Positions 17,130 to 25,785 of a stretch of DNA of 64,000 nucleotides are shown here, one piece after another; position 1 is the stretch's first letter, and every line of letters starts with the position of its first letter. Origin of the DNA: Acidobacteriota bacterium (GTDB lineage: Bacteria > Acidobacteriota > Terriglobia > Bryobacterales > Bryobacteraceae). Below the pieces are notes generated by a model that worked only from the letters and a program-made list of their open reading frames with translations, had not been told where the DNA came from and did no database searches. The position numbers and the translations under genes are program-made. The DNA is taken from contig JACTMJ010000006.1 in the NCBI GenBank assembly GCA_014584705.1, forward strand, positions 124,001 to 188,000, in the 5' to 3' direction.

Positions 17130-18503
17130 CTAGCTCCAGAAAGTGAGATATGGCTTCTGCTCGGCCAGCCGCTGCGTGTAGAGCGCCACCTCGCGCAGGT
17201 GGTAGTCGCCCCACATGCTCGATTCGCCGCACGGCACGCTCTGGCCTTCAGGGATATGGTCCCAGCCGTTCGGACGGTGATACACCGAATGCAGCAGAAT
17301 CCCTTCGTGGTTCGGGTCCGTGCTCAGGTACGGCTCTTCGAGCAGCGTGCGCAGCACGCTCAACCCGGCCTGCCGGTAGCGCGTGCCCGCTGCCTGCTCG
17401 CCCTTATCCAGCAGCCAGCTGCCCAGCCGCATCAGCCCTTGCGCGCCAATCGCGGCCGCGGACGAATCCACCGGCTCATGCGCATTATATGGCTCGGAAG
17501 CGCGGCTGAGATAGTCGCCCAGCTTGTAGAGGTTCGGCGCGCCGGTATCCCAATAGGGAATGCCGTCCGTAGGCGTGTTCTCAATGTAGAAATCACACGT
17601 GGCTTCCGCCGCTTTGCGGAAGGTCGCGACAATCGCGTCCCGGCCTCCGAAGGGAACCAGCGCGTCATCGAATACCGAATCCAGATACTCAAGCTGCTCG
17701 GCAAACCCGCACATGGCCCAGGCGAGCCCGCGTGTCCAGGTGGTAAACGGGGAGTAGCCCTGCTGCGTGCTCGGGCAACGGAATGCACCGTCGTTGCGGT
17801 TGAAGATCGCTTCGTGCACGGTGCGGCCGCGAAGGTCATAACTGTCCCGACCCTCGCCGTAATAGACGGAGTACTTCGCCGTCATCGTGCTATGGGCAAT
17901 CGCTCTCCCAAGCAGTGAGATGCGCTGGTCATTCTCGCCCATCAGCGCGTGGCCCAGGCGGTCCGCCAGCATCAGCGTCCGAATCGTGCGCATCGTATCC
18001 ACAAACAGCGATTGCGGCCCGTTGAAACTGTAGACGAAGCCGCCGTCCTTCACCTGCGCCCAGCGCGCGGCCTGCACCGCGCCGGAGCACTTGATGGCCA
18101 TTTCGTAGAAGTTCTTCTCCCACTCACCCATCGCGTAAGCGCGCTCATTGCCCAGCCGCAGCAGGTTTCCGTACGTGCTCACGTTGTTGAATCCGTGATC
18201 GTGTACGCCGATGTGCGTCACGTGAGACGCCATCAGCGCCAGCGTCCGGCTGCGTCCCATTTCGAGGAACGCCGCGTCCCCGGTGGCATCGAATTGCAAC
18301 AGCGCGGAGCCGAACTGGAAGCCCTGCGTCCACTCCGTCCAGCCGCGGCTGGTGTACTTGCCGGCTACCGTGAATACGGGGGTTCCCTTCTCCGGCGTGT
18401 AGGCCGCGTCCAACGCGCGGATCTTCCCCGCGGAGAGTTCCCACATCCGCTGAATCCCCGGCAGCAGCGCCGCGGGAGTGAGGCTGTCGTCAATTCGCAT
18501 CAT
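17130..18503 (-). CDS. GH88-family unsaturated glucuronyl/rhamnogalacturonyl hydrolase
   Basis: 457 residues from the ATG at 18501-18503 with GGAAAGG upstream as ribosome-binding site; the second ATG is also possible. Family marks are TTWTRGLAWAMCGFAEQLE and NHEGILLHSVYHRPNGWDH, which are characteristic of GH88 alpha/alpha-barrel enzymes that hydrate the unsaturated uronic acid left by polysaccharide lyases. There is no signal peptide, so it acts on imported oligosaccharides in the cytoplasm. It starts 2 nt from the end of the XRE-cupin regulator gene, which suggests direct control by that regulator. Confidence 0.9.
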   Translation of the reverse strand: MMRIDDSLTPAALLPGIQRMWELSAGKIRALDAAYTPEKGTPVFTVAGKYTSRGWTEWTQGFQFGSALLQFDATGDAAFLEMGRSRTLALMASHVTHIGVHDHGFNNVSTYGNLLRLGNERAYAMGEWEKNFYEMAIKCSGAVQAARWAQVKDGGFVYSFNGPQSLFVDTMRTIRTLMLADRLGHALMGENDQRISLLGRAIAHSTMTAKYSVYYGEGRDSYDLRGRTVHEAIFNRNDGAFRCPSTQQGYSPFTTWTRGLAWAMCGFAEQLEYLDSVFDDALVPFGGRDAIVATFRKAAEATCDFYIENTPTDGIPYWDTGAPNLYKLGDYLSRASEPYNAHEPVDSSAAAIGAQGLMRLGSWLLDKGEQAAGTRYRQAGLSVLRTLLEEPYLSTDPNHEGILLHSVYHRPNGWDHIPEGQSVPCGESSMWGDYHLREVALYTQRLAEQKPYLTFWS

Positions 18504-18505
18504 CG

Positions 18506-19084
18506 CTAAAACCGCTTTCCTTTCCTCATGTGAACAATGACAATCTCGCAATCGGCGAGCGCTTCGTAGGTGTGCTCAAGGATGGCGTCAAACTGGATGG
18601 CACGCCCGGTCGCCAGGTCATGCACCTCGTGCGGCAGCCGAATGCGCAGGCTGCCCTTCAGCACCCAACAGATCTCGTAATCGTCGCCATGGATCTCCGG
18701 GCGGGAGAGCGTGCTGCCCTTCCTGGCGCAGCCGTAAAGGCACCGCGCGTTGCCGTAGCGGACTTCCCGAAAGTCGAACCCGCCCGATTTGTGCCGGGTC
18801 TCGCTCGCGTGATGAGCGCCCCGGCTTTCCGCCAGCGCCAGCAAATCCGCCGCGTTCATCCCGAAAACCCGGCTGAGTTTGAACAGCGTCTCAATCTCCG
18901 CCACGCTCTGGTTGCGCTCGAGCCGCGAGAGCACTGGAACGGAGACTCCGGAACGCATCGAAACGTCGCCCAGCGTCAGCCCCTCCCGCTTCCGCAGTTC
19001 CCGCACCACGCTGAAATCGAACATCGGACTCTCCGATGCGGGCAGTTCAGAAGGCACCGGCGAAATGGATACGGTTTGGGCCAT
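18506..19084 (-). CDS. XRE-family regulator with C-terminal cupin sensor
   Basis: 192 residues if started at the ATG at 19082-19084 (MAQTVSISP). Upstream in-frame GTG and ATG codons are possible, and a TATATT element close to the GTG would favour a leaderless longer form. The N-terminal helix-turn-helix is LTLGDVSMRSGVSVPVLSRLE (about residues 40-75) and the C-terminal cupin (about residues 120-188) contains HGDDYEICWVLKGSL. This two-domain layout is typical of regulators that sense a small metabolite, often a sugar. It is first in the GH88 unit and probably regulates it. Confidence 0.88.
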   Translation of the reverse strand: MAQTVSISPVPSELPASESPMFDFSVVRELRKREGLTLGDVSMRSGVSVPVLSRLERNQSVAEIETLFKLSRVFGMNAADLLALAESRGAHHASETRHKSGGFDFREVRYGNARCLYGCARKGSTLSRPEIHGDDYEICWVLKGSLRIRLPHEVHDLATGRAIQFDAILEHTYEALADCEIVIVHMRKGKRF

Positions 19085-19157
19085 CAAATTTGCTTTCACG
19101 GAAAAATATATCACCGAACTTGCCGTGAACGCAAATTTCTTCCCATTTGGCGGACCG

Positions 19158-20684
19158 CTACGCCAACCAGACCGTCGGTTCCGCCTCCGCGATCGCGGAT
19201 ACCTTCTGGAGTGCGCCTTCCGCCGAGGGGTTCTTGAACGGCGTGCCCATGAGTTGGGTTAGCTGCGCGAACACGTCAGTATTGCGAATCAGCCCTTCAA
19301 AACGCTCCTGCCCCGGGCCGATGGCCGTGGATGTGGCATAGTCCGCGGTATGGCTGGTGCCCACGAACCCGATTCCGGTGACGTTGGCCAATACCTGCCC
19401 CAGCACCCCAACCAGCGTGTCCTGTTGCGCGTTGAGGCTGATCCCCTTCTCGCCGGAGGCCGCGCGGGCGATTGCATTCGCATGGGCGGCGGGCAATTTC
19501 ACTCCATACGCATCCTCGATCAGACGGGAGACTCGCGCCGCGCCGGTTGCCCTGGCGTCGGAGGCTTTGTCCGCATCCATCGTGTAGTCCGCGCGGTTGT
19601 CCAGCTTCTTCGCCATCGCGCTGAAGGACGCCTTCGCGGCAACCGCCCGCGCGATGCATTCGTCACTTGTGCCGCCGGAGCCGCCCATGCTTCGCAACCC
19701 TGGGTTTGAGTTTCCGTGATCCGTGCAGAGCACCACCAGCGTGTTTCGGTCGCGCCGGGCGAATTCGAGCGCCACCGCGATGGCGGCGTCAAAGGCAAGT
19801 TGATCCTGGATAATCGCCGCGGCGTCGTTCGCGTGCGCGGTGTGGTCAATGCGCGCGCCCTCCAACTGAAGCAGAAAACCCTTTGGAGAGTTCGACAGCG
19901 CGGTCAGCGCCATCCGGCTCATCTCCGCGAGAGTGGGAATATTCTTGAGTGCGCCCGCGTCTCGCACATGGTCAATGGTGTACGGAAGTTGCCCTTCGCT
20001 GAATAGCCCGGCAAGGCGGTCACCGGGCTTTACATCGGACAACTCGGCCTTCGTCGTTGCCACGCGATAGCCGCTCTCCCGGTAGACCGAGAGCAAGTCC
20101 TCCCGGTCCGCCCGCTTCTCCGCAAGAAAGGCCTCCCTGCCCCCGCCCAGCAGCACGTCCACGCGATTGTGGTACTGAGAGACGATCAAATCTTTCTGGG
20201 ATCGCTTGGGAACGCTTGCCGCAAATCCGGCGGGCGTGGCATCCCAAATAGCTGTGGTGCTCACGAGACCCACGCGCATTCCCTTGTTCTTGGCCAGCTC
20301 CGCGAGGGTCGTGAGCGCGGTGCCGTCGGGCAGCGTATTGAGCGCGCCATTGGCCACGCGTGAACCGGAACCCCAACTCGACGAGGCGGCCGAAGAATCC
20401 GTGACGCTGCTGTTGAGCGAAGCCTGATCAAAGTATCCTCGCGTCACGCTCGCATCCCTCAGCAGCCTCACCCACTCCGTGGACTTCCGGTTTACGGAAC
20501 GAGATGCCAGTTCCGCGAGGGTCAGCACGCCCGCGCTCATCCCGTCGGACACCATGAAGATGATGTTGCGCGGACGTTTGCCCGTCACCACCGTCCGCGC
20601 ATCGGCGCGCGTGCGCAGCATGGTCACGCCCAGCGCCGCCAACCCTGTCCGCTTGAACCAGTCTCTCCGTAACGATCCCGGCAT
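19158..20684 (-). CDS. phoA: PhoA-type alkaline phosphatase, Tat-exported
   Basis: 508 residues. The N-terminus is a twin-arginine signal (LRRDWFKRTGLAALGVTM). The active-site serine is in VTDSSAASSSW, equivalent to the DSAA site of E. coli PhoA. The metal ligands are visible in MVSDGMSAG, LEGARIDHTAHAND, CTDHGNS and GTSHTADYATS. It releases phosphate from phosphomonoesters in the periplasm with two zinc ions and one magnesium. A good RBS (GAGGAGAC) and a TATAAT promoter lie upstream. No Pho box can be confirmed by eye. Confidence 0.93.
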   Translation of the reverse strand: MPGSLRRDWFKRTGLAALGVTMLRTRADARTVVTGKRPRNIIFMVSDGMSAGVLTLAELASRSVNRKSTEWVRLLRDASVTRGYFDQASLNSSVTDSSAASSSWGSGSRVANGALNTLPDGTALTTLAELAKNKGMRVGLVSTTAIWDATPAGFAASVPKRSQKDLIVSQYHNRVDVLLGGGREAFLAEKRADREDLLSVYRESGYRVATTKAELSDVKPGDRLAGLFSEGQLPYTIDHVRDAGALKNIPTLAEMSRMALTALSNSPKGFLLQLEGARIDHTAHANDAAAIIQDQLAFDAAIAVALEFARRDRNTLVVLCTDHGNSNPGLRSMGGSGGTSDECIARAVAAKASFSAMAKKLDNRADYTMDADKASDARATGAARVSRLIEDAYGVKLPAAHANAIARAASGEKGISLNAQQDTLVGVLGQVLANVTGIGFVGTSHTADYATSTAIGPGQERFEGLIRNTDVFAQLTQLMGTPFKNPSAEGALQKVSAIAEAEPTVWLA

Positions 20685-20719
20685 CTCTTGTCTCCTCTTG
20701 AATGTGAGTTTAATACCTG

Positions 20720-20725
20720 ATTATA
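20720..20725 (-). promoter_or_regulatory. -10 element of the alkaline phosphatase gene
   Basis: TATAAT on the minus strand, 35 nt before the phosphatase ATG, leaving room for the GAGGAGAC ribosome-binding site in the leader. No consensus -35 is seen at the usual distance, which would fit an activator-dependent promoter. Confidence 0.45.
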
Positions 20726-20831
20726 TGGAATCACAAGGCAGATACCTTGAAACACAGATCCCGCCACCCGGAGCCCGGGTGCCGAGAGAGGCCACGCCCA
20801 TGCCCCGCGTGCGCTGTTGCGGCCCGAGTTC

Positions 20832-20840
20832 TGATATACC
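20832..20840 (+). promoter_or_regulatory. extended -10 of the TPR gene at 20857
   Basis: TGATATACC: TGn extension plus TATACC hexamer. Transcription would start near 20847, only about 10 nt before the ATG at 20857, so the leader is very short and no Shine-Dalgarno sequence is visible. Confidence 0.45.
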
Positions 20841-20856
20841 TAACGGCAGAGTCGCC

Positions 20857-21867
20857 ATGTTCCGCGCCGTCCAATTCGGGCTGGCGTTCCTGTTCGCTGT
20901 TTGCATCTCCGCGCAGACCAGGGATTCGTCCGCACAGCCCCGGTACACCGTCGAAGGCCGCTTCACGCCTCCCGCGCTGGCCACGGTGAGCGTGAACGCG
21001 TCCGCCTCTCCGTTCACCACGTCTGTCTTGAGTGACCAGGGCGGCCGCTTCCGTATCCGCAATCTTGCGGAGGGTTCCTATACTCTTGGCATCTTCATTC
21101 CCGGACGGGGCGAACTGCGCCGCACGATCGTCGTGAGCCCCTCCACGGTAGACAGGAAACGCCGCCTTCGGATCGATCTTGCGCTCGACGACGCTTCCCT
21201 CGACAGGGGAGCCGCCCTGAACGTCTCCGCGCGCCAGCTCTCGATCAGCCCCCAGGCGCGCCGGGCCTTTTCGGACGCCATGAAGCGTCTTTCCCGTAAC
21301 GAGTCAGAGGCCGCCGAAGCGAAACTGCGCGAAGCCGTGAAACTCTCCCCGCAATTCTGCGAGGCATGGAACCACCTCGGAACCATCGCCTATCAGACTC
21401 AGCGCTATCCTCTCGCGGAAGAGATGTTCCGAAAGGCGCTCGAAACGGATGAGGGGATGTATGAACCGCTCGTGAACCTCGGCGGTGTCCTGATCAACCT
21501 GGGTCGAAACCGGGAGGCGGAACAATTCAACCGGCATGCAGTCCTTCGCAAGCCCGGCGACGCCCTCGCGCATTCTCAACTCGGGATGTCCCTCCTTTAT
21601 CAGGGCCGGTTTCCCGAGGCCGAACGGAGCCTTCGTGAAGCAATTCGTCTGGATCCGGCACATTTTTCCTACCCTCAACTGCATCTCGCCGAAGCGCTGA
21701 TCCGGCAGGGAAAACCGAAGGAAACCGCGGATGTGCTCGAAGATTTCCTCCGAATGAACCCCGACCTCCCCTCGGCAAGCGCGATCCGCGAGCAAATCCG
21801 CCAGTTCCGCAATCCTTCGCCGGATGCGCCCACCCGGCAATCAGGTTCTCCGCCTCCCGCGCTCTGA
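20857..21867 (+). CDS. exported protein with carboxypeptidase-regulatory-like domain and TPR repeats
   Basis: 336 residues from the ATG at 20857, which starts a normal signal peptide (MFRAVQFGLAFLFAVCISAQ). Residues about 30-115 form an Ig-like CarboxypepD_reg-type domain (GRFRIRNLAEGSYTLGIFIPG). From about residue 145 there are four to five TPR units (AEAKLREAVKLSP, AEEMFRKALETDE, AEQFNRHAVLRKP, AERSLREAIRLDP, ADVLEDFLRMNP). It ends in a Pro/Ser-rich tail. It is likely a periplasmic scaffold protein for protein-protein contacts. Longer upstream starts would remove the signal peptide from the N-terminus and are unlikely. Confidence 0.82.
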   Translation: MFRAVQFGLAFLFAVCISAQTRDSSAQPRYTVEGRFTPPALATVSVNASASPFTTSVLSDQGGRFRIRNLAEGSYTLGIFIPGRGELRRTIVVSPSTVDRKRRLRIDLALDDASLDRGAALNVSARQLSISPQARRAFSDAMKRLSRNESEAAEAKLREAVKLSPQFCEAWNHLGTIAYQTQRYPLAEEMFRKALETDEGMYEPLVNLGGVLINLGRNREAEQFNRHAVLRKPGDALAHSQLGMSLLYQGRFPEAERSLREAIRLDPAHFSYPQLHLAEALIRQGKPKETADVLEDFLRMNPDLPSASAIREQIRQFRNPSPDAPTRQSGSPPPAL

Positions 21868-21937
21868 TCCAGGAGAAACACCGCATCGCTCCCGGTTCGT
21901 CTGCCGGGCTCTTTCCGCGCCACACTTGGAATCGCCA

Positions 21938-21967
21938 GTGACAAATCCCCCTCGGAACGGATACACT
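21938..21967 (+). promoter_or_regulatory. sigma-70 promoter of the nitrite/sulfite reductase operon
   Basis: -35 GTGACA (21938-21943, five of six matches to TTGACA), 18-bp spacer, -10 TACACT (21962-21967). Transcription would start near 21974 with a leader of about 68 nt. This is the best two-box promoter in the window. Confidence 0.6.
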
Positions 21968-22012
21968 ATAAATTCGATCTACTTTCGGGAGATTGATTCG
22001 GCCTCGGTCCCA

Positions 22013-22045
22013 ATGCCTTCAACAAAGGATGTTGCAGCAGCGTGA
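22013..22045 (+). CDS. possible 10-residue leader peptide overlapping the reductase start
   Basis: ATG at 22013 opens a frame MPSTKDVAAA that stops at TGA 22043-22045, overlapping the GTG start of the reductase (22042) as GTGA. Its only support is position: it lies in the predicted leader and its stop would deliver ribosomes to the reductase start, which lacks a well-placed ribosome-binding site (AAGGA is 13 nt away). It may be chance. Confidence 0.25.
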   Translation: MPSTKDVAAA

Positions 22046-24303
22046 AGAATAGTAATTCGCTTTGGAAGCAAGCGCTGGGAGATCAGATCCCTGCCGCTCT
22101 CGGAACGGAACTCGACATCTTCGAGAATGAGATTTTGCTCCGCAAACAGGGCAAGATAGACGAAAAGGTGTTCTCGGAAACGCGCTTGCGCCGGGGAACG
22201 TACGGACAGCGCTACGACAACGGACAGCGGCACGACGGCATCGAGAGCCGCACGCTTTCCTACCCCAGCGAACTGCTCACCAAAGGCCCATCCACCCTCT
22301 GGGATGCCCCTGGCATGCAGCGCATCAAGATCCCATTCGGCGGATTGAATGCGCGGCAACTCGAAGTGCTGGCCGAATTGGCCGAGGAATACTCGGACGG
22401 CATCGCGCACATCACCACCCGCCAGGACGTGCAACTCCACTACGTCCATATTGACGATACTCCCGCCATCATGCGCCGCCTCGCCGCCGTGGGAATCACC
22501 ACCCGCGAAGCCTGCGGCAATACCGTGCGCAACGTCACGGCCTGCCCCCTTTCCGGGGTCTGCCGCGACGAGGCTTTCGACGTGACGGAGTATGCGAAAC
22601 AGTGCGCCTACTACCTGCTGGGCCATCCCGATACCCAGCAGTTCGGCCGCAAGTTCAAGATCGCGTTCTCCGGCTGCGAGGAAAACCCCTGCGCTCTCGT
22701 GCGGATTCACGATCTCGGCTGCATCGCCCGTGTTCGGGAAGTGGATGGGAAGCTGGAGCGGGGCTTCTCCGTGTATGTGGGCGGCGGACTTGGCCCGGTA
22801 CCTTACGTGGCAAAGCTGTTTGAAGAGTTCCTGCCGGTTCGTGAACTCCTGCCCGTGGCCCAGGCCATGGGGTTGGTCTTTGCGCGGCTGGGCGAGAAGA
22901 AGAATCGCAACACGGCCCGCATGAAGTTTCTCGTCGCCAAGCTGGGCCTTGAAGAGTTCAAGCGGCTCGTCATGGAAGAACGCGCGAAACTCGAGTACGA
23001 CCCTCGCTGGGATATGTTCGCGGAAGCGGGATCCCTGCCTCCGGAGAAGCCACTGAACCCCGCGGGGCTGGTGCAGATTGAAGCCGCGCCCACCGAATAC
23101 GCCAAGTGGAGCGCCTCCAACGTTTACCGGCAGCGCCAGTCCGGCTACGTTACCGTTACCGTGGCGCTTCCTCTTGGCGATATCACGGCGGATCAGCTTC
23201 GCGGCCTCGCCGACATCGCGCGCAAATACATCCGGGAAACGATCCGCACCACGGTGGAACAGAACATCGTGCTGCGCTGGGTTTCCGAAACCGACTTGGC
23301 CGCCGTTTATGAGGATCTCAAGGCGCTTAAACTGCACGCCGCCGGCGCGGGCAGCATCATGGACATCGCGTCCTGCCCCGGTACGGACACCTGCAAACTG
23401 GGAATCTCATCCTCGCGCGGTCTGGCCGGCGAGTTGCGGATGCGTCTGGCGGAGAGCAGTCTCGCCGCCGAGGAGACCGTCAACAACCTGCGCATCAAGA
23501 TCAGCGGCTGCTTCAATTCCTGCGGCCAGCACCATATCGCGGATCTCGGTTTCTATGGCGTGAACCGCAATAAGGGAGGCGTCGCGACACCGCACTTCCA
23601 GGTTGTGCTTGGCGGGCAGTGGACGGAGAATGCGGGATCCTATGGCCTGGCGATCGGGGCCGTACCGTCAAAGCGGGTCCCGGAAGCGGTAACCCGCATC
23701 ACCAGCAGATACGTGAACGATCGCGAGCCGAATGAAAGCTTCCAGGCGTTTATCCGCCGCATCGGCAAGGCCGAGTGCAAGAAGTTGATCGACGATCTCG
23801 GAGACATTCCGCCCTTCGCGCTGGATCCGTCGTTCTACTCGGATTGGCACGATCCGCGCACTTACACGATCAAGGATATGGGCACGGGCGAGTGCGCCGG
23901 CGAAGTGATTTCCGCTATTGATTTCCAGCTCACCGCCTGTGAGCGGGAAGCCTTTGAGGCGCAGCTGGCCCTGGAGGCGGGTGATGCCGCCAAGGCGTCG
24001 CGCATCGCGTATGAAGCGATGCTGCACGGCGCGCAGGCTCTGCTCGGCTGGCGCATGCTCCCGCACGACGGGACGCCCGATTCGATCGTCGCCGGGTTCC
24101 GCACCCACTTCTACGACACGCAGCACTTCTTTGACCCGTTCGCCGGTGGGCGGTTCGGCCAGTATTTCTTCCGTGCCCATGAAACCGCCGAGGAGCCCAA
24201 GACCGAGGAGCAGGTCCACCGCCTGATCGAAGAAACACAGCTCTTCATCGAGGGCTGCCATGCCTGCTACCTGAAATTGTCCGCCGCACCGGTCGCGGTC
24301 TAA
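22042..24303 (+). CDS. siroheme/4Fe-4S nitrite or sulfite reductase with HEPN-like C-terminal domain
   Basis: 753 residues from GTG 22042. It has the duplicated NIR/SIR layout: N-terminal ferredoxin-like half (HITTRQDVQLHYVHIDD, about residues 60-140), first core domain (TREACGNTVRNVTACPLSGV), second half-repeat (about residues 350-430) and the cluster-binding cysteines Cys445, Cys451, Cys490 and Cys494 in CPGTDTC and SGCFNSCGQHH. It catalyses six-electron reduction of nitrite to ammonia or sulfite to sulfide in the cytoplasm; the two cannot be separated here. About 120 extra C-terminal residues (about 630-750) are helical with the AYEAMLHGAQALLG and FIEGCHACY pattern of HEPN domains. The next gene follows after 13 nt. 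Confidence 0.88.
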   Translation: MKNSNSLWKQALGDQIPAALGTELDIFENEILLRKQGKIDEKVFSETRLRRGTYGQRYDNGQRHDGIESRTLSYPSELLTKGPSTLWDAPGMQRIKIPFGGLNARQLEVLAELAEEYSDGIAHITTRQDVQLHYVHIDDTPAIMRRLAAVGITTREACGNTVRNVTACPLSGVCRDEAFDVTEYAKQCAYYLLGHPDTQQFGRKFKIAFSGCEENPCALVRIHDLGCIARVREVDGKLERGFSVYVGGGLGPVPYVAKLFEEFLPVRELLPVAQAMGLVFARLGEKKNRNTARMKFLVAKLGLEEFKRLVMEERAKLEYDPRWDMFAEAGSLPPEKPLNPAGLVQIEAAPTEYAKWSASNVYRQRQSGYVTVTVALPLGDITADQLRGLADIARKYIRETIRTTVEQNIVLRWVSETDLAAVYEDLKALKLHAAGAGSIMDIASCPGTDTCKLGISSSRGLAGELRMRLAESSLAAEETVNNLRIKISGCFNSCGQHHIADLGFYGVNRNKGGVATPHFQVVLGGQWTENAGSYGLAIGAVPSKRVPEAVTRITSRYVNDREPNESFQAFIRRIGKAECKKLIDDLGDIPPFALDPSFYSDWHDPRTYTIKDMGTGECAGEVISAIDFQLTACEREAFEAQLALEAGDAAKASRIAYEAMLHGAQALLGWRMLPHDGTPDSIVAGFRTHFYDTQHFFDPFAGGRFGQYFFRAHETAEEPKTEEQVHRLIEETQLFIEGCHACYLKLSAAPVAV

Positions 24304-24316
24304 GGATTTGACTACG

Positions 24317-24844
24317 ATGCAACACGTAAATATCAAGCTCTTCGCGGAGCAGCCTTACCCGAAACGGATCGCGGGAGCGATCCCGGTATTTCACCGTTGG
24401 ATCCAGCAGCGCAGCTTGCCGGGCGTCCTGATCGATGTGGCCGATTACACGCACGTGCCCGACGGACCCGGCGTCCTGCTGGTTGGCCATGAGTTCGACG
24501 TCGCGTTGGACGAAGCGCAGGGGCGGCTGGGCGTCCTCTACAATCGGAAGCTGCCCACGGACGAGATCGGAGTGGAGTCGCTCCGCTCCGCCTATCACTT
24601 CGCCCTGAGCGCGGCCGAGCGTCTGGAAAGCGAGCCCGAATTCGCCGGGGAACTTCGGTTTCACAGAGACCGTTTGCAGGTGACACTGAATGACCGGTTG
24701 CTCTATCCGAATACCGCCGAATCCGCGGCGGCGCTCGAGGCAGATCTCAAGGCGTTCTTTACCGAGACGCTTGGCGGCGAGCCAACCTCCCTGGAGCGCA
24801 ACCCTGACCCACGCGCGCGATTCTCCGTCACGGCAATCAAGTAG
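24317..24844 (+). CDS. conserved hypothetical partner of the reductase
   Basis: 175 residues from the ATG at 24317; AAGGAT 13 nt after the reductase stop is placed for this ATG, not for the TTG at 24308. It begins HVNIKLFAEQPYPKRIAGAIPVFHRWIQ and has a mixed alpha/beta look without signal peptide or membrane segments. It contains no cysteine, so it is neither an electron carrier nor an iron-sulfur protein. Tight spacing implies co-expression with the reductase; a chaperone, substrate-channel or regulatory role is guesswork. I do not recognise the family. Confidence 0.75.
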   Translation: MQHVNIKLFAEQPYPKRIAGAIPVFHRWIQQRSLPGVLIDVADYTHVPDGPGVLLVGHEFDVALDEAQGRLGVLYNRKLPTDEIGVESLRSAYHFALSAAERLESEPEFAGELRFHRDRLQVTLNDRLLYPNTAESAAALEADLKAFFTETLGGEPTSLERNPDPRARFSVTAIK

Positions 24845-25044
24845 CCGCCCGGACCTGTCTCCGCGAGGCACGCACTGAAACATTCGGGAAATGCACAAAT
24901 TCGTGGAATGATGTTGCGGATGGCTCGGTTATATTGGAGGTAGGGCACATTTTCTGGGAATGCATCGTTTCGCGCAGTTCTTGCTCCCTGCAGCAGAGCC
25001 AGTTCGCGTCCTCGGCATGCGCGACGGGCGCTTCCCTATAAACG

Positions 25045-25710
25045 ATGAAGAAAAATATGAGATATGCATTATTGGCTCTTGTTCTGCTGGCGAGCGCTCT
25101 GGGTGCGCGCGCGGCATCGGTGTTCAACGTCTCCATCGACACGGCTTCCCTCGCAAGCACCGGCGGCTATCTGAATTTTCAGGTGGACGGCCCAGCCTCG
25201 GCGGATCCCCTGTCCATCGCCTTGAGCGATTTCAGCTTTGACGGCGCATTGGACCCACTCGATGCGGACCTCTGCTTCGGCGAGACTCCCTGCCCGATCA
25301 CGGGCCAGATCGGGTCCGACGCTACAGTGAGCTTCGGCAACGACGCGGGCAGCCCCCCGGTGCTCATTGATTACCTGCAGCCGATCGTCTTTGGAAACCT
25401 GCTCTCGTTCCGGCTGGTTTTCGCGGGAATGGCGCTGGATAACCCGACGATCCCCTCGCCGGGCGCTACGGCGTTCCGGGTGCTTCTGCTCAGCGACGCA
25501 TTCCAGCCGCTGCTGAGCAGCGATGCGGTGAACGGTTCCCTCGTCTCCTTTCTGACGGACGAAGGAACGGTGACACCGACAAACTTCAGCACCGCCGGAG
25601 AAGCGGATCTCAGCGAGGTTCCTGAACCCGCCACCGCCGCACTGATGCTTGCCGGATGCGTGTTCCTGTTTGCCAGGCGCCGGGCCTTCGGCCGCAAGCA
25701 CGCCGGCTGA
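25045..25710 (+). CDS. PEP-CTERM sorted extracellular protein
   Basis: 221 residues. It has an N-terminal signal peptide (MRYALLALVLLASALGARA), a beta-rich mature part with FNVSIDTASLASTGGYLNFQ, and at the end the PEP-CTERM signal: VPEP, a hydrophobic helix, then RRR. The exosortase recognises this tail and the protein goes to the cell surface or exopolysaccharide. The mature part resembles small acidobacterial PEP-CTERM proteins of the NF038129 type, but I am unsure of that subfamily. The exosortase itself is not in the window. The gene stands alone between the reductase operon and convergent anmK. A TTATATT element near 24928 may be the -10. Confidence 0.88.
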   Translation: MKKNMRYALLALVLLASALGARAASVFNVSIDTASLASTGGYLNFQVDGPASADPLSIALSDFSFDGALDPLDADLCFGETPCPITGQIGSDATVSFGNDAGSPPVLIDYLQPIVFGNLLSFRLVFAGMALDNPTIPSPGATAFRVLLLSDAFQPLLSSDAVNGSLVSFLTDEGTVTPTNFSTAGEADLSEVPEPATAALMLAGCVFLFARRRAFGRKHAG

Positions 25711-25785
25711 CGCAACGGGCAAAGCAGCGAATCCTCGGGGGCATATTCGCGTGATGGAGCCCGTTCCTTGCTTCCGCTTCTCGCT

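Noticed and set aside
24911..24925. Sigma-54-like TGG...TTGC element upstream of the PEP-CTERM gene
   Set aside because: Distance between the GG and GC dinucleotides is one base short of the required spacing and the rest of the consensus is missing.
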